From: an uncultured Microbacteriaceae bacterium | Lineage (GTDB): Bacteria; Actinomycetota; Actinomycetes; Actinomycetales; Microbacteriaceae | Reading direction: 5' to 3' | Assembly: GCA_903907615.1 (NCBI GenBank) | Contig: CAIVOR010000183.1 | Coordinates: 1-5,785, forward strand | Length of the DNA stretch: 5,785 nt | In this document: positions 1-5,785 of the stretch, piece after piece | Position numbering within the stretch: position 1 is the first letter of the stretch | Layout: every line of letters begins with the position of its first letter | Notes under the pieces: generated by a model | Database searches by the model: none | Told to the model about the DNA's origin: nothing | The model's input: only the letters and a program-made list of their open reading frames with translations | Translations under genes and position numbers: made by a program

Positions 1-699
1 ATGGGCGAGATTGAGCGCGTCTACGACCTGTCGCCGACGTTTGATCCGGCGACGAGCTCGCGCACTTTCCTCATCTCGGCATCCGACTACCTACTGAGCC
101 AGCTCACCGGCCCCCTGTTGCGCCTGCTCGACGAGTGCGCGCCCCGTGTCACCATCGAATTTGACGCTCTCCCTGCTGATACCAACGTCTCACCGAACGA
201 CCTGTTGCGTCGTGACGTGATCATTTCGGGAACCGGTCGAGGAGTTCCGGGTAAACGCCAGTCGCTGTTCAGCGACCAGTTCGTGTGCATCGTTGATGAG
301 CACAATGAGCGACTGCGGAACGGCAAGCTCAGCCTCACCGATCTGCAGGAAATGCGACACGTGCGTTCGTTCTTCGGCCACGCCGTGCAGACCCACGTTG
401 ACGACATGTTCTCCGCTGCGGGAATCACCCCTCGCGTGGCCATGTCGGTGCAGGGATTCCTGCCCGTTCCGCACACCGTCAGCGGCACACAGTTCGTCGG
501 CCATGTTCCCGAGCGGTTGGCCACGCAGTCGGCGGCGACCCTCGGCCTTGTGGTTGCCGCAACAGACCTGAACGCGGGAACTCTCGTTGAGGCCGCCCAC
601 TGGCATCCCTCCAAGAATTCAGACCCCGCGATTCAGTGGCTGGTGAAAATGCTGCGGGATGCCTCGGAAGTGGTCGAGTTTGGCGACGAACCCCTGTAG
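1..699 (+). CDS. LysR-type transcriptional regulator, C-terminal effector-binding part (5' end cut by window)
   Basis: The 232 visible residues read as the effector-binding (type 2 periplasmic-binding fold) domain of a LysR-family regulator. The signature is the stretch with FDPATSSRTFLISASDY at about residues 15-31, followed by a PLLRLLDECAP helix, as in the NodD/NahR-like branch that often senses aromatic or other small organic ligands. LysR proteins are usually about 300 residues with an N-terminal winged helix-turn-helix of 60-90 residues. None of that is present, so the ATG at position 1 is most likely an internal methionine and the gene begins to the left of the window. The stop is TAG at 697-699. 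The next gene, a lipoprotein on the same strand, starts 68 bp later. LysR proteins often control a divergent neighbour, and that neighbour would be outside the window. The family call is firm; the ligand and target genes are unknown. Confidence 0.85.
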   Translation: MGEIERVYDLSPTFDPATSSRTFLISASDYLLSQLTGPLLRLLDECAPRVTIEFDALPADTNVSPNDLLRRDVIISGTGRGVPGKRQSLFSDQFVCIVDEHNERLRNGKLSLTDLQEMRHVRSFFGHAVQTHVDDMFSAAGITPRVAMSVQGFLPVPHTVSGTQFVGHVPERLATQSAATLGLVVAATDLNAGTLVEAAHWHPSKNSDPAIQWLVKMLRDASEVVEFGDEPL

Positions 700-754
700 C
701 GACGGGGCTCACTAACCTCACACCACACGCTCAGGTCGCGCCCCGCTCCCCGGG

Positions 755-767
755 TAGAGTTGTGGTC
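755..767 (+). promoter_or_regulatory. Possible -10 element of a leaderless promoter for the lipoprotein gene
   Basis: The hexamer TAGAGT at 755-760 fits the actinobacterial TANNNT -10 pattern and ends 7 bases before the ATG at 768. That spacing would place the transcription start at or next to the start codon. No convincing Shine-Dalgarno sequence precedes this ATG, which agrees with a leaderless message. No clear -35 hexamer is visible 16-18 bases upstream, so the assignment rests on the -10 match and spacing alone. Confidence 0.35.
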
Positions 768-1958
768 ATGCCACAGCACTCTCGTCTCCTCGCGCTTGCC
801 GCGACTCTTTCTGTTTCTGCCGTGCTGCTCGCCGCGTGTGCTTCTGGAGGTTCGTCAGATCCCAGCACGGGTCCGTCGCAGGCGGGTGCACAGAAGGCGC
901 TCGAAGCGGCCTACGAAGGCGTGAAATCCGACCAATCACTGGTGGCCGTTGACTTTCCGCAAGACGTGCAGAACGTCGCGATCATTTCGTGCTCGCTCGC
1001 CCTTCCCGCCTGTTCCGCAGCTGCCACCGCAGTGAGCGACGCCGTGGTGCTCGCCGGATGGTGGCCCATGATTATTGACGGCGGCGGACAGTACGGTGTC
1101 GGCCAGGCCGTCCGTTCGGCCGTTGCGCAGGCTGCCACGGTGATCGTCACGATTGACGCAAACTGCAAGGGACTCGAGACGGTTTACGACGAAGCTGCTC
1201 TTTCCGGCACTCCGGTGGTTGCGCTCGGCGGTGACGATGACTGCACTCCGCCGCGACTCGCGGCGGTGACCCGCTGGACCCCCGATCACCCGGTCGGCAT
1301 GCGCCAGACCATGGTGGGCTGGCTTCAGGCCGACTACGCCTATGGCAAGGTTTCCGGTGGAGTTAAGGCGCTCGTCCTGACGCTTGCGGGTAACGCCACG
1401 ACGACCGCAATCTCCGACGGATTCGCCGCCAAACTCAAGGACCTCGCTGCGGGCAAGGTCGCTCAGACGCTCGAACTGACGGCCGCTGAAATCACCGACA
1501 AGTCGTTTGCTGCCAAGGTCGTGGATGCGGCCGTTTCCTCGGGCGCTAATGCGATTGTCGTGCCCGACGACGACTGGCTCACCACCGGCAGCCTCGCCAA
1601 GGCGCTCGCGGCCAACGCGAAGACCGCCAAGCTGTTGGTCATCGGACACGGCGGCACTGCGGCCGCTCTCGACATCATTCGTTCCGGCGGTGCGGGACTC
1701 ACCGCCACCGTGGGCCAGGCCTACGACTGGATGGGCTGGGGCGCAGTGGACGCCATCGTTCGCCTGTACGCCGGTGCGCCCTCGGTCGCTATCGGCGACG
1801 CCATGCAGGTTGTCGACATCGACCACAACATGCCCGAAACGGGTAAGTACACCGGCGGAATCGACGCTCGTGACAAGTACACCTCACTCTGGGTGCGCGA
1901 AACGTCAACGCCCACGCCCTCACCAACTCCGACGACGACCGCGGAGCCGAACAACTAG
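768..1958 (+). CDS. Lipoprotein, periplasmic-binding-protein (sugar-type, type 1 fold) family
   Basis: This 396-residue protein is probably a solute-binding lipoprotein anchored to the outer face of the membrane. Residues 1-24 form a lipoprotein signal peptide: R6, a hydrophobic stretch at 7-22 and a LAAC lipobox ending at Cys24. A low-complexity Gly/Ser/Pro linker follows. From about residue 66 to 350 the pattern matches the Peripla_BP_4/RbsB-like fold: an AIISC strand, GWWPMIIDGGG at 97-107, a helix rich in Ala, an IVTIDANC strand near 126-133, then ALSGTPVVALGGDDDC. A second lobe begins near 200. Besides Cys24 there are cysteines at 75, 82, 133 and 159, which could form disulfides. The C-terminus (about 379-396) is a Thr/Pro/Ser tail. 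I chose the ATG at 768 because it puts the signal peptide at the N-terminus; an in-frame ATG at 636 would overlap the LysR gene and bury it. No permease or ATPase gene lies beside it, so transport is inferred; a sensing role is possible. Confidence 0.8.
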   Translation: MPQHSRLLALAATLSVSAVLLAACASGGSSDPSTGPSQAGAQKALEAAYEGVKSDQSLVAVDFPQDVQNVAIISCSLALPACSAAATAVSDAVVLAGWWPMIIDGGGQYGVGQAVRSAVAQAATVIVTIDANCKGLETVYDEAALSGTPVVALGGDDDCTPPRLAAVTRWTPDHPVGMRQTMVGWLQADYAYGKVSGGVKALVLTLAGNATTTAISDGFAAKLKDLAAGKVAQTLELTAAEITDKSFAAKVVDAAVSSGANAIVVPDDDWLTTGSLAKALAANAKTAKLLVIGHGGTAAALDIIRSGGAGLTATVGQAYDWMGWGAVDAIVRLYAGAPSVAIGDAMQVVDIDHNMPETGKYTGGIDARDKYTSLWVRETSTPTPSPTPTTTAEPNN

Positions 1959-1959
1959 C

Positions 1960-3198
1960 TCAGTGATCCGTGACCGGATCTGGGTCACGGCGGAGGGCAC
2001 GTCGTCCGCCGAACGCGGCGATGACGGCAACGGTCACCGCGGTGCCACCGATCATCAGCATCGACAGGGCCGGGCTGGGGTTGATTGTTCCGACGAACAC
2101 AGAAGTAATGCCACCGATAATGAACTGCACCAATCCCATCAGGCCAAGTGCCGTGCCTGAGTTCTTGCGCACGTGAGTCAGGGCGAGTGACGTCACCGAC
2201 CCGAAGCCGAGTCCGAGGCCAACGCAAATCACGAAGTAGATGATGAAAATGCTCAGGACGCTCAGTGCGTTGGTGGCCACGATGACGGCCAAGACAATGA
2301 TGCCCAGAACCTGACCGGCCACGCTGATGAACAGAATCGCCAGACTACTGATTCGTTTGGCGAGCCATGCGGAGAACACACCCGCGAGTGCGATGCCCGC
2401 GCCGTTCGTCGCAAACGCTGCGGCGGCCACCCACGGGGGTTGCCCGAGCTCCACCTGAATGGTGAGCGAGCAGGTGCCCAGGTAAGTGAACATGAGGGCG
2501 TAGGACGCGAAGTTGACGATGGAGAACCATCGGTAAACCCGATTGCGCCACGTGGCGCCCATCGAGCGCAGGGAGGCCACAAATCCGTCGGAGTGACGTT
2601 TTTCCTTGGCCAATGACTCGGGCACGAATGCCCAAATGCCGATGGTGCCGATCAGCGCGAATACGGCGAGAGCTACAAAAATGCCCCGCCACCCGGCAAA
2701 CGTGAGGATGAGCACGCCACCCACCGGAGCGAAGACCGGGCCGACCATGATGATGCTGGTCAGGAAGGAATAGGCCCGGGTGGACGCCACGCCACGGGTG
2801 AGGTCGGCGATGACACCACGACCCGAGACCTGAACGGCCGAGGCCGAAATGCCCATGATGATGCAGCACGCGAGAAACCAGACAATGTGGAAGGACGCAG
2901 CGGCGAGGCTGGCGCCGATGACCATGAGCGCTCCGGTAATCAGCAGCGGTGGGCGGCGACCAAAGCGATCGGAGAGTGCCCCCACAATCACGGTTCCGAG
3001 TGCCATACCTATTGTTGTTGTGGCCAGGCCCAGCTGAACGGTCGCTGCGGTGGTGCCGAAGTCCTTCGACATCGCGGGAAGGGCGGGCAGGTAGATATCG
3101 ACGGCCATGGGGCCGAGGATACCGATGAATCCCAACCAAAAGAGCGTCGCGCCGGGGAGCCCGGACGATGAGACGGAAGACTTGCGCGTTGTGGCCAC
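1960..3198 (-). CDS. MFS transporter, Bcr/CflA (DHA1, 12-TM drug efflux) type
   Basis: This 412-residue inner-membrane protein should exchange a small organic solute for protons. Its length is normal for the family (about 400). TM1 carries the Bcr/CflA hallmark GPMAVDIYLPALPAM at residues 29-43 with the membrane-embedded Asp34. Motif A, GALSDRFGRRP, is at 73-83 between TM2 and TM3. A motif C-like GPVFAPVGG is at 153-161 in TM5. A charged central loop lies at about 193-222, and further hydrophobic segments run to about residue 396. The start is GTG at 3196-3198, one base after the stop of the DUF2218 gene, so the gene is the last of a five-gene operon and may be translationally coupled. No good Shine-Dalgarno precedes it. 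The substrate is unknown: members export antibiotics, dipeptides or metabolites, and here export or uptake linked to the operon's pathway is inferred. The stop codon is one base from that of the convergent lipoprotein gene. Confidence 0.92.
   Translation of the reverse strand: MATTRKSSVSSSGLPGATLFWLGFIGILGPMAVDIYLPALPAMSKDFGTTAATVQLGLATTTIGMALGTVIVGALSDRFGRRPPLLITGALMVIGASLAAASFHIVWFLACCIIMGISASAVQVSGRGVIADLTRGVASTRAYSFLTSIIMVGPVFAPVGGVLILTFAGWRGIFVALAVFALIGTIGIWAFVPESLAKEKRHSDGFVASLRSMGATWRNRVYRWFSIVNFASYALMFTYLGTCSLTIQVELGQPPWVAAAAFATNGAGIALAGVFSAWLAKRISSLAILFISVAGQVLGIIVLAVIVATNALSVLSIFIIYFVICVGLGLGFGSVTSLALTHVRKNSGTALGLMGLVQFIIGGITSVFVGTINPSPALSMLMIGGTAVTVAVIAAFGGRRALRRDPDPVTDH
1968..1990. 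terminator. Perfect 8-bp inverted repeat at the convergent gene junction, possible bidirectional terminator
   Basis: CCGTGACC at 1968-1975 pairs exactly with GGTCACGG at 1983-1990 around a 7-base loop. It starts 9 bases after the stop codon of the lipoprotein gene and lies in the last codons of the convergent MFS gene. Its place suits transcription termination of the + strand gene. Neither side has a run of T residues, so it is not a standard intrinsic terminator, although actinobacterial terminators often lack a U-tract. It could also be chance within coding sequence. Confidence 0.35.
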
Positions 3199-3199
3199 C

Positions 3200-3499
3200 C
3201 TACGAGGCTACTGACGAATCAGTCCACGAAATTGTCACACCGGGCAACTTCGTTGTGAATTGGAGCAGGTGACGCCCCAGCACATCCTTGATCCGCTCGA
3301 GCATCTCCGGGGACTCGGCCTCGGCCACGAGTTCGAGCGTGTCTTCGTGTGGCATCACGCGACCCAGTCCCTCGCCGATGTGCAGTTCCCATCCGTCGCC
3401 GACCTCGTCCACCTGCACCTTGTGCGCGATGTGGCCGGCCAGCTGCTTCCCGTAGCGAGCGGGTCTTTCGATGGTGACCATCGCGCGGGATATCAGCAT
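3200..3499 (-). CDS. DUF2218 family protein
   Basis: This small protein (99 residues) belongs to the DUF2218 family of unknown function. The family core is plain: the N-terminal ERPARYGKQLAGHIAHKV at residues 11-28 with its two His residues (23 and 26), a WELHIGEG strand near 37-44, a strand LELVAEAES at 55-63, and a helix with LERIKDVLGRHLLQF at 67-81. It has no signal peptide or membrane segment, so it should be cytoplasmic. The start ATG at 3497-3499 follows a strong Shine-Dalgarno that overlaps the stop of the preceding dehydrogenase gene. Met7 is a possible but less likely start. It sits between the dehydrogenase and the MFS transporter, 12 bp after one and 1 bp before the other, so it is co-transcribed and possibly serves the same pathway. 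The conserved His residues could bind metal or act in catalysis, but that is a guess. Confidence 0.85.
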   Translation of the reverse strand: MLISRAMVTIERPARYGKQLAGHIAHKVQVDEVGDGWELHIGEGLGRVMPHEDTLELVAEAESPEMLERIKDVLGRHLLQFTTKLPGVTISWTDSSVAS

Positions 3500-3507
3500 G
3501 GGGGCTT

Positions 3508-3514
3508 CTCCTTA
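3508..3514 (-). promoter_or_regulatory. Shine-Dalgarno site of the DUF2218 gene, overlapping the dehydrogenase stop codon
   Basis: On the minus strand the sequence TAAGGAG combines the TAA stop of the dehydrogenase gene with an AGGAG ribosome-binding site. It stands 8 bases before the ATG at 3499. This supports the first ATG rather than the internal Met7 codon as the start. It also suggests that ribosomes finishing the dehydrogenase can reinitiate on the next gene. Confidence 0.75.
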
Positions 3515-4237
3515 GAGATGGCTTTCGCCGCCGTCGACGAGAATCGTTTGCCCGGTAATGAAGCCCGAGTCCGGTCCGAGCAAGAAGTCGACGATTCCCA
3601 CGTGGTCGGCAACCTGACCCGTGCGCGGAATGGCCTGATTGGAGGCCACAACGTCGAAGAGCTCTTGGGGCACAAGCTCCTTCGCCCGGTCGGTGGCCGT
3701 GAGCCCCGGTGCCACGGCATTGACGGTGATGTGCGCGCCACCGAGCTCGTGGGACAGCGTGCGCATCAGCCCGGTCAGTGCTCCCTTGCTCGACACGTAG
3801 TGCGTCAGACCGGGTGGGGGGCTGGTGTACGACGACGACGTGACAAAAACGAGACGGCCACGTTTGGCCGCCTGCATGGACGGCGCAAACTCCTGAGCGA
3901 GGATGAACGCCGAGCCCACATTGACGTTCATGGTGAGCGCCCACGCGTCGTCACTGATCTCGGCGAAGGGGATGAAGGGCATGTACGCGGCGCAGTGCAC
4001 GAGTCCGTAAACGACACCGGCGGCGGCGAGTGCCTCTCTCGCCGCTTTCCGGGTGGATTCGGGCGACGCGAGGTCGACCTCGATCCACGTCAACAGGTCA
4101 GAGGATGCCGTGGGAGCCACGCGATCCAGAACGATGACGTGCTTACCCTGCTGCAGCAGACGCTCGACGATGCCGGCGCCAATGCCGTTCGCCCCGCCGG
4201 TGACGACGATGGTGTCGGGCTGATTCTGATCGCTCAT
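3512..4237 (-). CDS. Short-chain dehydrogenase/reductase (classical SDR, likely NAD-preferring)
   Basis: This 241-residue cytoplasmic oxidoreductase is a classical SDR of normal length (about 250). The Rossmann glycine motif TGGANGIG is at residues 13-20. Asp38 at the end of the second strand (VIVLDR) suggests preference for NAD over NADP. Asp55 in VDL fits the adenine-contacting position. The catalytic set is complete: Asn106 in the NVNVG stretch, Ser134, Tyr147 and Lys151 (YVSSK), followed by APGL at 176-179. The usual NNAG motif is replaced by HCAA at 81-84. The C-terminus FITGQTILVDGG is typical. The reaction should be oxidation of a secondary alcohol or reduction of a ketone; the substrate cannot be read from sequence. 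Its ATG overlaps the TAA of the NTF2-like gene by one base, with an AGGGA sequence 11 bases upstream, so the two are coupled. Dihydrodiol-type dehydrogenases and oxoacyl reductases are alternative subfamilies. Confidence 0.93.
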   Translation of the reverse strand: MSDQNQPDTIVVTGGANGIGAGIVERLLQQGKHVIVLDRVAPTASSDLLTWIEVDLASPESTRKAAREALAAAGVVYGLVHCAAYMPFIPFAEISDDAWALTMNVNVGSAFILAQEFAPSMQAAKRGRLVFVTSSSYTSPPPGLTHYVSSKGALTGLMRTLSHELGGAHITVNAVAPGLTATDRAKELVPQELFDVVASNQAIPRTGQVADHVGIVDFLLGPDSGFITGQTILVDGGESHL

Positions 4238-4671
4238 TAGTGCGGCATCCCTAGGTCTTTTGTTTTGCCCGACGTGTCGGTGTAAATGAAGGAGTTGTAG
4301 GCCACCTGGATATCGCGGAACAACCCGTCTTCGAGCGTATACATAATCAGACCGTTGAAGTCGAAGGTCTCGCCCTTCTTGACGTCGCCAAACAGCGAAC
4401 CCTGCTTGTCGTGCTTGGCCTCAAAGTGAGTGTTCATGTGAATGGCAATGTACTTATCGCTGCTCACGAACCGCGGCACCGTCAGCGTCTCAATGAAGTC
4501 GGGCCAGATTCGTTCCTTATAGTGCGCAATCATGCCGTCGATTCCCGTGTACTCCAGCGTGCCGTTGAGCATGTGCATGTTGGGGTGCAGGTAGTCCTCG
4601 AACGCCGTGTGGTCCTCGGCGTTGAAACGTGCGATGTACTGCCGGAACTTTTCTTCGGGGTAGGCGGTCAT
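4237..4671 (-). CDS. SnoaL/NTF2-like fold protein (nuclear transport factor 2 family)
   Basis: This 144-residue protein looks like a SnoaL-like member of the NTF2 superfamily, the cone-shaped fold used by polyketide cyclases, ketosteroid isomerase and some hydratases. The order fits: an N-terminal helix (FRQYIARFNAEDHTAFEDYL, about 9-28), the short segment with HPNMHMLNG, a helix around 42-53 (GIDGMIAHYKERIWP), then beta strands RFVSSDKYIAIHMNTHFEAKH and GETFDFNGLIMYTLEDGLFRDIQVAYNS. There is no signal peptide. The start ATG follows an AGAGG Shine-Dalgarno 7 bases upstream, and the gene begins 10 bp after the hydrolase stop. It ends in a TAATG overlap with the dehydrogenase. The role could be isomerase, cyclase, dehydratase or ligand binding; Asp and His residues in the pocket cannot be assigned without a model. 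Its GC content is lower than that of the neighbouring gene (197 of 360 bases in 4261-4620). Confidence 0.8.
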   Translation of the reverse strand: MTAYPEEKFRQYIARFNAEDHTAFEDYLHPNMHMLNGTLEYTGIDGMIAHYKERIWPDFIETLTVPRFVSSDKYIAIHMNTHFEAKHDKQGSLFGDVKKGETFDFNGLIMYTLEDGLFRDIQVAYNSFIYTDTSGKTKDLGMPH

Positions 4672-4681
4672 GAGTAATCCT

Positions 4682-5785
4682 CTACTTCATTTCGCCGAAG
4701 GTCTCGGCAACCCAGTCGGCGATGTAGCCGGCGACGTAGGGCATGTGGTCGATGCTGATGTGTTCGGTGCCACCCTCGGGCTCGTCGAAGATGCGCAGCT
4801 CCCGCTTGGGGCTGTTGACCGCAGCGTCGTAGCTCTGCTGGGCGTACTTCACGTTGATCTGGCGGTCGTTGGCGCCGTGGGTGATGAGGAACGGCACCGT
4901 GATCTTCTCGACCACGCCGTGGAGGTGCATGTCTTTGGTCTTCTCCATGAAGTCGTCGATGTTGTCGACGTCCCACACCCAGAACACGTGCTCCCAGTAG
5001 TGGGGCACCGGGTTCTCACCCTCGCGGTTGCGGCGACCCTGCTGGACCTCGGCCCAGTTGTGGTTGGCGCCCCAGGCCACGGCCAGAGCGATGCGCGAAT
5101 CGAATGCGGTGGCGCGAGGCGCGTAGTAGCCACCGAGAGACCAGCCGACCACGCCCACCTTGGCCGAGTCGAGTTCGGGCTGCTGTTCTACCCAGTCGAC
5201 GATGGGTGACACAAAGGCCTCGGTGTCGACGCGGGCCTTGATGTTGCGCAGGCGCAGCGCCTCACCAGTGCCACCGTGGTCGACCATGATGGTGGAGATG
5301 CCGCGACGGGCCATCATCTGGGGGAAGCCCGAGTAGTACATCATCTCCTTGGTGGAGTCGAGACCGTTGAGCTGAATGACGACGGGTACAGGCTTGCCGT
5401 CCACGCTCTCTGCCCGGTAGTAGTAGGCCGGCAGGTGCGTGTCCTCGTAGGCGATGTCGATCTTGGTCAGGGGAGTGTGGCTGAGTTCCACGTGCTTCAT
5501 GAGCAGGTCGATGCTCTTCTGGTATGCCGCGTTGCGGCCGGCCCAGCCCGGTGACTGCAGGCGCTCGGCCTGCGACACGTAGAGGCTCGACCGGTAGAAC
5601 TTGTCGGCGGCACCAATCAGGCGACCGCGCTTTTCGTCATCCTCGGCGGATGCGATGAGGCGGTCGGCAACGGCCACCCACGCGGCGTAGAGCTCCTCGG
5701 TGCCCGCATCGTCGCCGTGCTGCGACGCTTCGAGAACCGGCTTGCACGCGCGGTCGACCTCGTCGATGAAACCACCGTTGTTGAG
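4682..5785 (-). CDS. Alpha/beta hydrolase resembling 2,6-dihydroxypseudooxynicotine hydrolase (5' end cut by window)
   Basis: The reading frame stays open to the right edge, giving 367 visible residues without a start codon at the edge. The GTG at 5675-5677 is in frame but internal, because 36 upstream residues, including an NNGG segment, match the family's N-terminal helical domain. Visible residues 1-100 are this helical region (for example AADKFYRSSLYVSQAERL). The hydrolase core follows, with VVIQLNGLDSTKE at 135-147, MVDHGGTGEAL at 167-177, and the nucleophile elbow GWSLGG with Ser216. The likely acid is Asp307 in HGANDRQI and the likely base His342 in GGTEHISIDH. The best-known relative cleaves a C-C bond in a nicotine-degradation intermediate; fungal Ayg1-like enzymes and DUF1100/FrsA-like esterases are related. 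Here the substrate is unknown: C-C hydrolase or esterase. It is the most upstream gene visible in the operon, and any promoter lies outside the window. Confidence 0.87.
   Translation of the reverse strand, partial: LNNGGFIDEVDRACKPVLEASQHGDDAGTEELYAAWVAVADRLIASAEDDEKRGRLIGAADKFYRSSLYVSQAERLQSPGWAGRNAAYQKSIDLLMKHVELSHTPLTKIDIAYEDTHLPAYYYRAESVDGKPVPVVIQLNGLDSTKEMMYYSGFPQMMARRGISTIMVDHGGTGEALRLRNIKARVDTEAFVSPIVDWVEQQPELDSAKVGVVGWSLGGYYAPRATAFDSRIALAVAWGANHNWAEVQQGRRNREGENPVPHYWEHVFWVWDVDNIDDFMEKTKDMHLHGVVEKITVPFLITHGANDRQINVKYAQQSYDAAVNSPKRELRIFDEPEGGTEHISIDHMPYVAGYIADWVAETFGEMK

Noticed and set aside
703..745. CGGGGC (703-708) and GCCCCG (740-745) as a terminator after the LysR gene
   Set aside because: The stem is only 6 bp with a 31-base loop and has no T-run. 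It is expected by chance in GC-rich DNA.
636..767. Upstream in-frame ATG that would add 44 residues to the lipoprotein
   Set aside because: It overlaps the LysR coding region by 64 bases and would place the lipoprotein signal peptide in mid-protein. The ATG at 768 gives a normal signal peptide.
936..1826. 296-codon open frame on the minus strand
   Set aside because: It is antisense to the lipoprotein gene, has an Arg/Gly/His-rich translation with no domain, and is a shadow of the codon bias.
2345..3139. 264-codon open frame on the minus strand in another frame
   Set aside because: It overlaps the MFS gene, whose 12-TM pattern and motif A are unmistakable. The translation is His/Arg-rich noise.
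3260..4240. Long open frame of 326 codons on the + strand
   Set aside because: It lies opposite the dehydrogenase and DUF2218 genes, both with clear family motifs. Its translation has no recognisable domain and is explained by GC-rich codon use.
5675..5677. GTG as start of the alpha/beta hydrolase
   Set aside because: The frame is open for 36 further codons to the window edge, and those residues look like the family's N-terminal helical domain. The codon is most likely an internal Val.
1..5785. CRISPR array, tRNA or rRNA gene, insertion sequence, toxin-antitoxin or phage defence system
   Set aside because: No regularly spaced repeats, no terminal inverted repeats with a transposase, and no matching protein domains were seen. 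The window is almost fully occupied by metabolic and transport genes.

Overview
The window looks like the chromosome of a high-GC Gram-positive bacterium (Actinobacteria, perhaps a Micrococcales or Microbacteriaceae-like lineage). The grounds are GC-rich coding DNA with many long shadow ORFs in other frames, a lipobox lipoprotein, GTG start use and possible leaderless starts. The lineage is inferred from style and protein flavour; no rRNA or other marker gene is present.

Left part, + strand (1-1958). The window opens inside a LysR-type regulator whose DNA-binding N-terminus lies outside. After a 68-bp gap comes a lipoprotein that resembles sugar-type (type 1 periplasmic fold) substrate-binding proteins. 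It has a LAAC lipobox, four extra cysteines and a Thr/Pro-rich tail. No permease or ATPase gene lies beside it.

Right part, - strand (1960-5785). Five genes run leftwards with gaps of 1 to 12 bp or a 1-nt overlap, so they are almost certainly one operon whose promoter is beyond the right edge. In transcription order they are: an alpha/beta hydrolase resembling 2,6-dihydroxypseudooxynicotine hydrolase (right end cut by the window), a SnoaL/NTF2-like small protein, a classical NAD(P)-dependent short-chain dehydrogenase, a DUF2218 protein and a Bcr/CflA-type MFS transporter. The last gene converges on the lipoprotein gene with a single base between the stop codons, and an 8-bp inverted repeat lies at the junction.

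How they may work together (inference). A hydroxy compound could be oxidised to a ketone by the dehydrogenase. The hydrolase could then cleave it at a C-C or ester bond, the NTF2-fold protein could act as an isomerase, cyclase or binding partner, and the transporter could move substrate or product. This reads as a small catabolic or detoxification cassette with no recognised substrate. The LysR gene is separated from the operon and convergent to it, so regulation of the operon by it is not indicated by layout. No rRNA, tRNA, CRISPR array, insertion sequence or prophage gene was seen. There is no gene-free stretch longer than 300 bases.
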